64,000 bases of DNA, taken from NCBI GenBank assembly GCA_944739405.2, contig OX123182.2, positions 39,681,598 to 39,745,597 on the forward strand, in the 5' to 3' direction. The stretch comes from Euclidia mi. Lineage: Eukaryota; Arthropoda; Insecta; Lepidoptera; Erebidae. Below, piece by piece: positions 1 to 10,447 of this stretch. Each line of letters begins with the position of its first letter. The stretch's first letter is position 1. The position numbers and the translations under genes were made by a program. The notes under the pieces were generated by a model. That model saw only the letters and a program-made list of their open reading frames with translations, did no database searches and was not told the DNA's origin.

Positions 1-95
1 CGCCCATTGTACTATGTTTGTAAAATGATCAATTTTTAATGTCCAACTTAGTGTACAATAAAGTGTTAAATAAATAAATAAATAAATAAAATATT
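1..95 (+). repeat. 3' end of a LINE with (TAAA)n tail
   Basis: The window opens inside a retroelement 3' untranslated region. It begins with CGCCCATTGTAC, has a GTACAATAAAG polyadenylation-type motif near 52, and ends in a run of TAAA units. The same CGCCCATTGT block occurs, inverted, near 1035 in the 3' region of LINE-B, so the two belong to related LINEs. The body of this copy lies to the left of the window. The tail abuts a transposase-like fragment, so this LINE probably inserted into it. Confidence 0.6.
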
Positions 96-98
96 AGT

Positions 99-320
99 CT
101 AAGTTCGTCGTGAAATTCCTGTAGCTTTTGTAACACGGTCCTGAATTTTTTTTAAATAACCATCATGGTCTTTTTTGAAAACATTGGCTTCATTTAAGAA
201 ATAAAGGTACACATTAAATACCATTTGCCTTGCTTGTGACTTAAGTGGCTTTCCACGTTTAAATTTATCCATTCTGGAAGAATACGTCTGAAAGAAAATG
301 GTATGGGCAGAGTTAGACAT
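99..320 (-). pseudogene. N-terminal fragment of a transposase-like protein
   Basis: A 73-codon minus-strand frame includes KRGKPLKSQARQMVFNVYLY and then RVTKATGISRRT. I recognise this as the start of a common lepidopteran transposon-associated protein whose helix-turn-helix-like opening precedes a DDE domain. No DDE part is present. The frame runs into the (TAAA)n tail of the neighbouring LINE, which suggests truncation by that insertion. Function is inferred from family memory only; a small host exon is the alternative. Confidence 0.4.
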
Positions 321-934
321 ATTTTTATTAATTTGTTGTATTATTGCATTATGTACTAATATACTTTATAATATTATTTATTCCTATATCTATTTGTTTA
401 TTGTGTGTATCTTTTTAAAATGTTTTTTCTAGTACTTAATATGTATTTTAAGTAGGTATTTTTAATTTTTTTATATTAACAAGCCGTGAAAAATGTTAGT
501 ATATTTACCTATTTTACAAAATAAACTATTTAAATTTGAATAACATAATTAAATTCACCTTTGAAAACAAAACCAAGAAGGGTGTGTAATAGCAGCTCTA
601 TATAAATCCACACAGAGAGAACACGTGCAGTCACCACCATTATATAAAGACGACTGACGGACCTTCGGGACCTTTGACGGACCGGCGACCGCCGCCGACC
701 GCCCGAATTGTTTTCGATTGTGTACACATAATAATCACTCCTATTTCTTTCGAACAAGGTGCAAAATGCAAGTGCATTGTTTAGGGCTCTTACAATTCAA
801 TGATTCGGGTGTTTCCGGGAATACGACAGTTAACGAAGATCTGCATGCGCATTATTAATTTGGGAGTACTGTACATTGTACCACAGAACCCTTAGATACT
901 AATAATATATATAATCTAATAATAAGAATCAATA
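321..934. other. no gene recognised
   Basis: AT-rich sequence without a convincing coding frame. A GC-richer patch at 655-710 (ACGGACC/GCCGCCGACC) stands out from its surroundings but matches nothing I can name. Just beyond, 935-955 is a short TAGAT(TAGAT)n run, which is the end of the LINE-B tail read in reverse. Confidence 0.5.
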
Positions 935-1241
935 TAGATTAGATTAGATTAGATTAAATATTGCTTTATTGTACACCATACACAGTTATTTTACAGAGAC
1001 AAGAGAACTAGTTAAGTTTACAATTTAAATGCACAATGGGCGGCCTTATCGCTAAAAGCAATTTCTTACAGGCAACCTTTGGATGGACAGAAATAGACTA
1101 GAGAAATATAATAATTCAATGGTGTAGTAATAAAGTTACTTGCTTAAATTAACATATACATACGGTGCATAAATACATAATAAAAGACATATTAATATAC
1201 GTGATAATATACATAATACATAATAATACATACATGGTTTT

Positions 1242-2033
1242 AATTGTGTTAATAAATGGCTTCAGCACAATTTACTAACACTAAATGCAGAGAAAACCAA
1301 CTATGTTAAGTTTACCATACGCAAATTAATAGCACAACAAACTAACACACCACTGTATGCCCATCACTGTGGCGCCTTTTCTGGAATTCCCAGTGCTTGT
1401 CCTTGTATTAATGGCACAAATAAAATAAAATATCTAGGTATCATATTAGACGAAACACTTTCCTTCAAAGAGCATATCGAGTGTTTAAACGGTAGAATAC
1501 GTAAGTTAATATATGTCTTCAAGAAAATGCGACATATTGGTGACCCAACATTAATAAGGCAAGTGTACTTTGCTCTATGCCAGTCATTATTAACATATTG
1601 TATTACGACATGGGGGGGCGCAGGAAAAACTTTGTTACTGTCTGTTGAAAGAGCTCAGCGAGCAATTCTTAAAGTATCAACCTCCAAACCGTTCCTATAT
1701 CCAACTAATTCCCTCTACCAAGCTTGTAAAGTATTAACAGTTCGACAACTATTTATCAAGAGTATCGTATTAAAGCAACACACAGCCCTTCCCTACAGCA
1801 CTATATCTAACAACAAAAGGCGACATAATATAATATTTCCGACTAAAATTCAAACAAGACACGCATTCACATCTAAATTTTATATATTCCTGGGGCCAAT
1901 ACTTTACAAAAGACTTAACGCATTAACCAACCTAATTCCTTACACCTACTTCAAATGCAACAAAATTGTCACCAATATTCTTCTGAATATGTCATACGAA
2001 GATACAGAAAAATTATTAATTGTGTTAAAATAA
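1242..2033 (+). pseudogene. LINE-A reverse transcriptase, C-terminal part
   Basis: The frame is open from about 1242 to the TAA ending at 2033, so the ATG at 1527 is internal and not the true start. The protein shows the thumb and C-terminal motifs of LINE reverse transcriptases: WLQHNLLTLNAEKTNYVKF, IKYLGIILDETLSF, a YCITTWGGAGK block, an LERAQRA-like segment (VERAQRAILKV) and the closing MSYEDTEKLL. The palm with YADD is missing through 5' truncation. The same C-terminal signature occurs in LINE-C and LINE-G, so all three are one family. It cannot encode an active enzyme. Confidence 0.8.
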
Positions 2034-2164
2034 TTATCTCAACAAAATACACCTTTACCTCAATTTATTAGTTGTAATTATTAATAAGATATTATAGATC
2101 TAGTATTAGTGTACTAAAACATGACGTACGTAATATTGTAGTAAGTAAGTGATTATATATTTTA

Positions 2165-2567
2165 CATACATACATACATATCGTCACGCCCTTTATCCCC
2201 GAAGGGGTAGGCAGAGGTGTATTTCTACACCCACTTTTCGCCAGATATACTTTAGTCCCACGTAATAAGGGGCGAGCCTATTGCCGTACCGGGCACATTT
2301 CCAGACTCCGTGCTGCTACTGAGAATTTCGTGACAGAAAAACCCAATAACACTGCCCGACCCAGGAATCGAACCCGGGACCTCCCGATCCCACGCACACA
2401 TTTATGCCGCGAGACCAACGAGGCAGTCGTATAGGGTTTGATGTCGAGTTTTCCGTCTCTACGCAAAAATGGTATTTGCATCGTGTTATCCCTTAGTCGC
2501 CTCTTACGACACCCACGGGAAGATAGGGGGTGGTGACACTTGTATTCTATGCCGTCAACCACACGGC
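2165..2567 (-). mobile_element. SINE-1a, tRNA-derived SINE with 12-bp target duplication
   Basis: The insertion is bounded by perfect 12-bp direct repeats, TTATATATTTTA at 2153-2164 and 2568-2579. Read on the minus strand it has a tRNA-like region with a B box (GGTTCGATTCC type) and ends in a TATG-type tail (CATACATA on the plus strand). About 190 bases precede the tRNA-like part. A nearly identical copy lies at 60600-61006 and more diverged ones at 46043-46290 and 63929-64000. It sits in the 3' UTR of LINE-A. Confidence 0.85.
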
Positions 2568-2857
2568 TTATATATTTTATAGTATATATTTTATTATTAT
2601 ATATTTTATAGTATTTATATATTTTATAGTATCTAATTAACTCTAATCGCCTGAAACACAGGTTTATCCTAGTTCAGGCATATAATCTTATATCAGGATC
2701 CTAAACTAAACTTTTGTAGGTACTCTAAATAAGTAAATTGTACCTTTTTATTTAACAGATTAAATTGAATTTGAATTAATTTGAATTTGAATACATAATA
2801 ATATACATACATATTACAGTTTAGATATTATAGTAAAATCATGCTATAATCAATGAC

Positions 2858-4466
2858 TTAGTTACTAGCTCGGAAATGTTGTTTTTTAGCCTTTTTAAAT
2901 ATGCCTATTGACTTTGCTTGCCTAATTTCTAATGGCAACGCATTCCACAAGCGCACTGCCTGGACAGCAAAGGATTTACTAAAGAAGTTTGTTGAATGCG
3001 TTGGCATGTGCAGTCTCAGATTCTCTGACGACCTCAGGAAATTTGAATTTGTGTCATGGAGGAACTTAAAACGTTCTTTGAGATACAGGGGAGTTCTAGG
3101 ATCGAATAAAACGTTATACAATAATATAAGAATATGAGTATTCCTGCGAAGACGAATTGGGAGCCACTTGATTTTGTTACGAAGTTCTGATACATGATCA
3201 TATTTGCGAAGACCAAATATGAATCTTAAACAAAAATTCTGGAGACGCTCAAGTTTGTCAAGTTGCTGCTCAGTGAGATCAAGATAGCTGACATCGGCAT
3301 AATCGAGTACTGGAAGGAGTAAAGATTCAGCAAGCGCAATTTTAGTGGCTGTTGGAAGAAAATTCCGCAGCCTACGTAAGAAACCCGCTGACGCAAACAA
3401 CTTACGACTGGTCTCCTGTATTTGATGGCCCCATGTTAAATTGCTATCCAGATATATGCCCAAATTTTTTACATGGTCTGTACATTGTAATATTTTACCG
3501 TCGAATTTAATCTCAGGCAACATTAACCAATCGACCCTCGAGATCATCCTAGGACTGCCGATAAGAACAAGCTGCGTTTTTAAGGGATTTACCTTGAGGC
3601 CGAACTTTTTGCTCCACTCAAATATTTGCGTTAAGTCAGTATTTATTGAAGAAAAAGCGTCTGCTACTGATTCTAGGGGTGCCTGCGAGTAAATTTGTAA
3701 GTCATCTGCGTAAAGGTGGTAGGACGAAGTTAAATTACGGGATATAGAATTCATAAAAATTGCGAAGAGTAACGGAGATAGAACGCCATCCTGCGGTACA
3801 CCGGCAGCTGTATTACACCATGAAGAGTACGTGTCTTCAACACGCACACGCTGTCGGCGACCAAACAGATAACTATGAAACCAGTCAGCCACCGTTGGAG
3901 ATATGTTAATAGAGCGAAGTATGCCAAGCAGGATGTGGAAATCAACGGTATTGAACGCGTTGCTAAAGTCAAGTAAGGAAAGTAGCGTGAGCTTTCCACT
4001 ATCCATACCCAGTCTTATCTCATCAGTGATGTGAACCAATGCTGTGGTAGTACTATGTCCAGGACGAAAACCGGACTGGTAGGGATTTAGGAGAGAATTT
4101 TTAGAAAGGAATGTGCATAGTTGTTTATGAATGAGGCGCTCTAGGACTTTGGAAAGGAATGGTAGTATGGATATAGGACGATAATCAGAAAAGGAACAGG
4201 GTTTTGGCTTTTTAGGTAGAGGAATTATTTGGGCCTCTTTCCATGCTAAGGGAAAGGTACGGCTTGTAGTTGAGTAATTCAGTATGTGGCAGAGGACAAA
4301 AAGGATTTCATCAAGGATAGGAAGGATCATGTTTCGGCTAATACAATCACTACCAACAGCATTGGATGAGATTGACATAATGCTCTTTTTAACATCACAA
4401 TCGGTAAATTGCTCGAAAACAAAAGGTATTGGGAAGGAATATTTGGGAGTTGGAATATTTGAAAGA
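2858..4466 (-). pseudogene. LINE-B reverse transcriptase
   Basis: A 506-codon open frame ends at 2858, and its reading frame extends upstream without a stop to about 4466, where the next insert begins. Visible reverse-transcriptase motifs, in order, are a PLPKK and YRPISILPFLSKVLERL segment, FRPGHSTTTAL, LLDFSNAFNTVD (one catalytic Asp), GVPQDGVLSPLLF (family form GVPQGG; here altered), HLYADDLQIY with the catalytic YADD intact, and GLKVNPLKTQLVLIGS. The C-terminus closes with a WNALPLEIR motif, as in LINE-D. It is the second half of an ORF2 whose endonuclease half is at 6818-8123. Confidence 0.85.
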
Positions 4467-5251
4467 TTTTTTTTTTGTTGCTATCGTTTATTTATTTTAT
4501 TACAATACTGTAAAGAAATATTAGTCGTGGAAAAGTCAACATTCATTTTTAATTAAATTTTGAAAATTGCTATGACATATCGCTAGTTTAAACACCCCCA
4601 TTTTAGCACGCTTTGTGGTGACGTCAGCGTTCGCAACGATTGAGTTGTTAATTGTCAACTCTGATAAATGTCTGGTACTGTTTTGACGTGGTTTTGACAT
4701 ATCCTCTGCGAACGGTGACGTCACGTTGGTGTCTAGACAATAGCGTTGCGTTTGGACATTTTAAATTTCGCTCGTAAATGTACCAACTTTTATTAAATAA
4801 TATTCGCGATTGTAGAGTGTTTAAATATAAAATAATGTTAGAGGTGTCTTTCTTTACTGATAAAGAATGTGATAAAAATATTTCGCTTATATCTGAATCA
4901 CATGCATATTCCCTATTATTGAAAAAGCAGGTGACATACCATAAATTTTTATTTGCGTCAATGTCGAGACATGGGTTACACCAGCCGTGGTCACGGGAAG
5001 ACCGTTTTCCTGTGGTAAGTGTGAATATAAAATACATCCAGTTTCTAATAAAAAATAACCTCGTCTTCTTACACATATTTCTAAGGATCTCTGCATTTGA
5101 ACACTGCTTTATAAAAGTTGTTTATTTACGGATGAATTAATGAGTCGAAGATAATATTATTTGTGAGTAATCACGTTGTTTCACACGTGACTACAAGTGG
5201 TGCTCGACTGATATCGGGCGAAGACGTGATAACAAAAGGTTTTATTTAAGA
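4467..5251 (-). other. insert of unknown origin ending in a poly-A run
   Basis: This 0.8-kb block separates LINE-B coding sequence. On the minus strand it ends with AATAAA motifs at about 4486-4500 followed by a run of ten A (4467-4476), as expected for a retroposed transcript. Neither strand encodes a protein I recognise. The minus strand has a 142-codon frame (4648-5076). The plus strand has a 120-codon frame (4778-5140) containing a possible splice donor, CCTGTG|GTAAGT, near 5015. It could be a processed pseudogene, a SINE-like unit, or part of a DNA transposon that happens to abut an A run. Confidence 0.4.
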
Positions 5252-5458
5252 CTAGAGGATGCCCGCAAGTACGCCCGCACCTTAGGTATATTCATTTAAA
5301 TGTTTTATTTAAATGAATATACCTATGGCAACTTCAGGCAAACCTTTATTTGTTTGGCGACCGTAGGGGTCTACGGTCCCCAAATAACATAATTGCCAAA
5401 TTTCAGCTTCTTGCCTTCAGTAGTTTCGGCTGTGCGTTGCCTGTCAGTCGGTCTGTAA
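5252..5458 (-). mobile_element. Helitron-like repeat, diverged copy with internal palindrome
   Basis: On the minus strand the element ends ...CATCCTCTAG, and its body shares the GCTGAAATTTGGCAAT and GGACCGTAG blocks with the copies at 19929-20134 and 45813-46020. The expected TCTTAATATATAAAATCC start is missing, so the 5' end is truncated or rearranged at about 5458, where LINE-B coding sequence resumes. A perfect 19-bp palindrome with a 5-base loop lies inside it (arms 5283-5301 and 5307-5325); the other copies lack it. Confidence 0.6.
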
Positions 5459-5521
5459 CGTAAAAACGTGTTAGTTTTCGTGATCCCATCAAAATTGGAC
5501 GAAGCAGTGAAATGGACATTA

Positions 5522-6815
5522 CGAGGGGAGTTCAATGTATTCTCGGTATCGAGGTGATATACTAATGATAAGGTTAATTTAATTATCTCATTAGTTAATG
5601 ACACTCTTTGAGGGTATAAATACAAAATTTCATTTAATTGCCACCATTAGTATTCAAGATATCATTGCGAAAAGACAACTATGATGACTGATTCGACAAT
5701 GATGAAAAAAATCGAGCATCGTGCAGTGATAAAATTCCTCACAAAACAAGGAAAAACTCAAAAAATTATCCATGAAGAAATGGTGGCTGTTTACCAAGAT
5801 TCTGCGCCTTCATTATCTACAAATCAGAAGTGGTCAAGTGAATTCAAACGGGGTAGAGAGAGCATTGAAGACGACCCCCACGCTGGTGGGCCAATTTGTG
5901 CCGCTACTGAAGAAAACGTCAAATTAGTCGCAAAACTTGTACTTGAAGATGCCCGTGTAAGAGTGAAAACATTAGCAGAAATGACTTAGCTATCCGTGGG
6001 TACCATTCACACAATCCTTCATGAGCGCCTGAATTTGTCAAAGGTCACTGCAAGATGGGTGCCGCGAATGCTCACCGCGCTACAGAAACAAGTGCGAGTT
6101 GACTGTTGTAAGAAGTTTTTGGACCTCTGTGGTGAAAATCCGTAAAGTATTTTCGATCGGATTGTTACTGGTGATGAAACGTGGGCTCATCACTATGACC
6201 CTGAGAGCAAGCAAGAGTCTATGCAGTGGCACAAAAAAGGATCAGACCCGCCGAAGAAGTTCAAAGTCACTCCGTCCGCAGGAAAGCTCATGGCCACGGT
6301 GTTTTGGGATTCTAAGGGAATCTCGCTAATCGAGTACACAAAAAAGGTCAAAGTATTACTGCTGCATCATACGCAACCACCCTGCGTAATTTAAAGGAGG
6401 CAATTAAAGAAAAAAGACGGGGAAAATTAACCGCAGGTGTGTTGCTGCTTCACGACAACGCGCCGGTTCACAAGGCGCGCCTTGCCCAGGCTGCTGTGCG
6501 GGAGTACGGATTTGAAGAAATCAATCATCCACCCAACAGTCCGGACCTGGCCCCTAGTGATTATTATCTATTCCCTAATCTTAAAAAAGACCTTCGTGGA
6601 AAGCATTTTTCGGACGATGAAGAGTTGAAGGGAGCAATAAACGAACATTTTTCGGGCCATGAAAAAAAATATTTTTCAGAGGGAATTGATAAGTTACTTT
6701 CACGAACAAATAAATGTATTGAGATGTTAGGGGAGTATATTGAAAAATAAAATTTATTCAGAATTTTCCGCCTTTTCCTTCATACCTATACCGAGAATAC
6801 ATTAAACTCCCCTCG
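5522..6815 (+). mobile_element. MAR-1, complete-ended mariner element
   Basis: The 1294-bp element has terminal inverted repeats. The left end starts CGAGGGGAGTTCAATGTATT and the right end is the same sequence inverted with one difference (TTCAA/TTTAA). TA dinucleotides flank both ends (5520-5521 and 6816-6817). It lies in the linker between the endonuclease and reverse-transcriptase parts of LINE-B, and excising it with one TA restores an open LINE frame. Length and ends are those of a full mariner. Its transposase gene is broken, so it could move only with help from elsewhere. Confidence 0.9.
5681..6750 (+). pseudogene. mariner transposase, broken by stops and frameshifts
   Basis: The protein starts at the ATG at 5681 with a helix-turn-helix region and an EFKRGRESIEDDPHAGGP linker typical of mariners. 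A TAG at 5987-5989 ends the first frame. The catalytic region follows in other frames: TGDETWAHHYDPES (first Asp) near 6168, LLLHDNAPVHKA (second Asp) near 6440, and NHPPNSPDLAPSDYYLFPNL (third Asp) near 6525, then a long C-terminal tail to 6750. All three DD34D-type aspartates can be seen. The open frame is lost at least three times, so no active enzyme is made. Confidence 0.88.
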
Positions 6816-6817
6816 TA

Positions 6818-8123
6818 AGTGAATTAATATTGATGTCTTTGGATGACACGTCAGTTCGTGACTTTCCCACTCCCAGACTTTTGAGAAATTTCCAGACTTT
6901 AGCTGAGTCTTCGTTTTGAACAGAATTATGGATATGTTAGCGTTGTGCTTTCCTACACACCTTATTGCAGAAATTTCTTAGACTAACATATTTATCCAGA
7001 TTAAACGCAGTTGGTCGTTGCTTATACCTTGTTTTAGCTGCAGCTTTCTTAGACATAATTTTTTTAATTTCATTAGTAAGGCAAGGTGCTGGTAGATGTT
7101 TTAGCCGTATGGCTCGAATCGGTGCGTGCTTGTCATAGAGCTGTATTAAATTCATCGAGAAAATGTTGACTTTAGCGTCTATATTATCTGAAGCAAATAA
7201 GGTTGACCAGTCAAAGTTACGGGCATCCTCGCAGTGCTGCGATCGGTCCATCGCACTAAAATTGCGTTGCATTATAGTCCTCGGTTTTGCCTTAGGGGGG
7301 CGTAATTTATATGAAATATAAAGCAAGTCATGGTAGGAGAAGGCATCAGCAGAGCATTGGCCATGCTTGTAAACAAGGTAAGGAGAAGAAACAAGAATGA
7401 GATCGAGTAGAGAAGGAACTGAGTTTGGAAAGTGATATGTGGCATTAAGAGGGAGAATAGCTAAGTTACTAGATTCTATAATACTTTTAAGAGAGGATGC
7501 ACGTGTGTCCTGTCTTAAAAAGCAAGTATTAAAATCTCCCATTATAACTGCGTGATTGTAGGAAGGAATTAATGTTTCTAGAATATTTTCGAAAGATGAA
7601 AAGAAGTTGACGCGTGATGAAGGGGAATAGTAAACACCTAGTAGAACTTTAGAGTGATTCAATTCCACTTCTAAAAAGAGATGCTCGCCGGCGTTCGGAG
7701 GTGGTGGCTGCCCTGAGATACTTATAATACGACGAAACGAAAAGGTATATGATGACGTAGATAAATGGCGACACCTCCACCACGTCCATCCGCACGGTCA
7801 TTTCTAATTAGATGGAAACCAGGAAGAGAATAGGAAACATATGGCAGACATGGCTTAAGCCATGACTCTGAGATAAGAATAGCGTGTAAGTTTTGACAGT
7901 CAAAGTTAGTCAGCATATCAGAGAAGTGGGCTGGAATACTTTGTGCATTTATATGGACTACATTAAAGTTTCCCGGTGCATCAGAAAACCGAGACTGAAG
8001 AGTTTCAGCAAGTGAAGGCAAACTAGTAAAGCTGTCATCAAGGCTACTAGCGGTTACAAAACTATCATTGCTAGTTGAATAATCATTCATAAATGTAAGC
8101 ATATAAAGAAATATAATATACAA
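6818..8123 (-). pseudogene. LINE-B endonuclease domain and linker
   Basis: Read from 8123 downward, this is the apurinic-type endonuclease of a LINE ORF2. It has FNVVHINAQSIPAHF, then LISESWLKP, then GRGGGVAIYLR in a first frame. After a frameshift near 7725 come VYYSPSS, VIMGDFNT (catalytic Asp/Asn) and FSYHDLLYISYKLRPPK (the S-D-H motif reads S-Y-H, which may be native to this family). A stop at 6934-6936 follows KVCRKAQR. The linker then continues as VWKFLKSLGVGK up to mariner MAR-1. No ORF1 was found upstream. Confidence 0.8.
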
Positions 8124-8162
8124 AGATCAATAATAAAAATAAAATTAAAAATATATAGATTG

Positions 8163-8260
8163 TAACGTAGTACGCCGTGGGTGCAGTTTAAAATGAAAAA
8201 AGTGAGTTGGATGTTACAATAAAAATTAATTTAATTCAACCAGCACTATTTAAGATGGTT
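8163..8260 (-). repeat. possible 3' LTR remnant related to the LTR at 9540-9895
   Basis: Read on the minus strand, about 80 bases here resemble the last 80 bases of the LTR at 9540-9895. They share an AATTAATTNTTNTTGTAACAT block and the ending AC.ACGT.ACA. My hand alignment gives roughly two-thirds identity, too low for the two LTRs of one recent insertion. It may be an old 3' LTR whose rest is unrecognisable, or an LTR fragment of a related family. It lies on the correct side for a 3' LTR. Confidence 0.35.
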
Positions 8261-9525
8261 TAGTAAAACCAGATGCATAGCATTTGTAAAAAGGGAACAA
8301 GTTACATATTGATAATTAAGTATTTTACGGCCGTCAGCGGTTTAATTTTATCATTAATTTATCATTATAAGTTTTATATATTTCAATAGAAACCAGACAT
8401 TGAAAAAAAAACAATCCTAGCGACACAAAAAAAAAAAAATATATAATTCAATAATTGCGACGCAGGAATTTAATGTTGAGTTCACAATGAACAGTAGATG
8501 CATAAATAGATGCATTTGCAAATAACATAGCCATAGGCAGTAACAAGAAGATAACATCGAAGACCAAAAACAACGATTGTAGCAAAATAAACATTTCACA
8601 AAACGAACAACCAATAATTCTACGATAATATTCGTATTTTATACAAAATAGACAAAGATTACATTCGTTTATTATTGTTAGTGAGCAACCTGCATGTGAC
8701 ACGTGTACATTTCATTAATAAATTCATAATGAATTCTAGCTAAATACCTAGTATATAATACGCTAGCATCTTTAGGTACATTCATTCTCAGCCAGTCCAA
8801 CTATAATAAGTAGACGTGGTATAATAAAGATGCAACTTTCTTAGTAAGAAAGAAAAAGAATAGCTAATTTTAAAAGATAATCGCCGTAGTAGGCGGTAGA
8901 AGTATTTAAAAATACCGACTGTAAGCATATAATTATAATTATGTCGCCGTACAAAATCACTAGCAAAATAGGTTATAGTAGAAAAATGAAAAGAAATGAA
9001 AAAGAGAAGGGTGTGAATTCGTTCCATAAGTCAGCCAAAGCAGATTATTAGCAATAATTACCAGTAGCACTTAATTACCGTAGTGGCATTTAAAAAAGCT
9101 AATCGCGAAGCATACGATCAACGAAGGTGACCTTAGCACGTCGTTAGAGGACGTGAGGCCTTAAATCGCAATACAAAGAATGCGATCAATGAGTGTGACC
9201 ACAGCGCGTCATTTAGTTGACACGTGGCCGCAAGCAAAACGATTATAACTTGTTACTTATGCGGTTGATACTAAATTAATTATCACACGCGGCAACAGAA
9301 ATAGTTACAATATAAAAATGCTTACAATGCGTAGTAAGAAAAAAATTGTCTGTTGTGACCGGCGCAACACAACCGACCTTCCGAGCACAACAGAACAAAA
9401 AACAATATATGCCACTAAAATAATTACACACTGCTTTGGAACGATTTCACACATACACAGTTAAAAAAATTAAAAAAAAGTACTCACCGGGCAGCGGATT
9501 CTCAACAAAACCCTACCTATATATT
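8261..9525. other. non-coding; possible internal region of a degenerate LTR element
   Basis: No gag, protease or polymerase motif can be read on either strand, and the frames are short and AT-driven. If the LTR at 9540-9895 and the remnant at 8163-8260 belong together, this 1.27 kb would be the internal region of a small, non-coding LTR element. LINE-B 5' sequence could also occupy the left part. Nothing else is recognised. Confidence 0.35.
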
Positions 9526-9539
9526 CCCGTGGGCGCCAC

Positions 9540-9895
9540 TGTGACGTCGTCCCTACTTAGGGGGTGTTTTAATGAGAAACGTGGTTAAATGTTACAACAA
9601 GAATTAATTTTATTCGTCAAGTAAATCTAACATCACTTAGCAAAGCGTTTTACTTACGAAAAAATTACAGTAAAATGCTATTCGAAAAGGTATAAACAGG
9701 GTCGCGTGATTTGGCGATGGTAAGGAATTTGTTGAGGGTCCGCTCCCGATGGTCGTCCAGGAATAGCAGCTGGTGTACTTAGCTCGGTCTGAAGGCGCCA
9801 AAAGAGAGCTCCCATCGCCGCGCGGCCGTATTTATTGTCCGGGCGGCGGGGTCGACCGGGCCGAGTGATGCGTCAAGGATTGACGTCACAAGACA
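9540..9895 (-). mobile_element. LTR of a retroelement, minus strand, with primer-binding site
   Basis: On the minus strand a 356-bp unit begins TGTCTTGTGACGTC at 9895 and ends GACGACGTCACA at 9540, giving TGT...ACA termini. Inside are a TATA-like ACAATAAATAC (about 9835) and a GAATAAAATT polyadenylation-type motif near the 3' part. After one base comes TGGCGCCCACGGG (9538 downward), which has the TGGCGCCCA form of a tRNA primer-binding site. This is the structure of a 5' LTR facing left. No coding part of the element is recognisable. Confidence 0.7.
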
Positions 9896-10447
9896 TATAT
9901 ATATAAATATATGTGTGTGTAAAAGACTAATAATATCTTTCAGTCCACCTGCCAGTTGCGTGTTAGCGAAATTAAATTGTTATAAATAGTAAGAATACTA
10001 AACTAAAACACAACAGAAACAGTAATAAGAAGAAAAATAATAATAATAAAAGAAAATAAAGAAACGACTGGGTGAAATCAGTAGACAGAGGAAATGGAAA
10101 ATTAAAATTTGTTTTTTTTTTGTGTCACATACTTTGCTCAAAAGCCTTGTATCCAGAGAGACAGTGACAAGTGATATATGTCAAAGTAATAAGATTTGTG
10201 TTGGATTCGTCAGAGAGGTTGGACGTTGACTTAAGGTTATATTTTTTTTGGGATTCTTGCTGGGTATTCTATGGTGAACACATGTGCGAGAATTTTCCAT
10301 AAGGCTTATTGAAGTTGAAAGTCTATTTTGGTGTTATTTGTGGCGTAGTATCTGTTTGTGTTGTTTTAGTTGTGCCGTGTCTGTATTTGTTTGTGTGATT
10401 TACTGGTAAGTTCCTTTGATTTTTATTAATCCTAGGCCTTATGCCGG
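9896..10447 (+). other. AT/TG-rich stretch, then probable 5' UTR of LINE-E
   Basis: 9895-9925 is a short (AT)n/(TG)n run. The rest has no coding frame and leads into the first ATG of LINE-E at 10448, so most of it is probably the 5' UTR or promoter region of that element. I cannot locate the exact 5' boundary. Confidence 0.4.

Larger units (their letters stand above)
1236..2795 (+). mobile_element. LINE-A, 5'-truncated LINE inserted in the LINE-B 3' UTR
   Basis: This plus-strand insertion starts abruptly inside a reverse-transcriptase reading frame near 1242 and ends in a TTGAAT-type tail around 2760-2795. Its 3' UTR at about 2640-2680 holds a hairpin with GCCTGAA and TTCAGGC arms. A matching hairpin is present in the 3' UTR of LINE-G at about 17440, linking the two. 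Similar AT-rich motifs built on ATACATAATAATA flank the insertion at about 1217-1235 and 2790-2808 and look like a target-site duplication. A SINE interrupts the 3' UTR. Confidence 0.75.
935..8160 (-). mobile_element. LINE-B, a minus-strand LINE split by four insertions
   Basis: One non-LTR retrotransposon can be followed across this interval on the minus strand. Endonuclease and linker lie at 8123-6818, a short linker piece at 5521-5459, reverse transcriptase at 4466-2858, the first part of the 3' UTR at 2857-2796, and the rest of the 3' UTR at about 1236-935, ending in AATAAAG and a (TAATC)n tail. Interruptions are LINE-A (1236-2795), an A-tailed insert plus Helitron-like repeat (4467-5458) and mariner MAR-1 (5522-6815). 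Deleting MAR-1 with one TA restores an open frame across the site. The family resembles LINE-D. The clade (CR1/Jockey group) is not resolved by eye. Confidence 0.8.

Noticed and set aside
2278..2562. 94-codon minus-strand ORF, and the similar 152-codon plus-strand ORF at 60517-60975
   Set aside because: Both lie within copies of SINE-1, which is non-coding.
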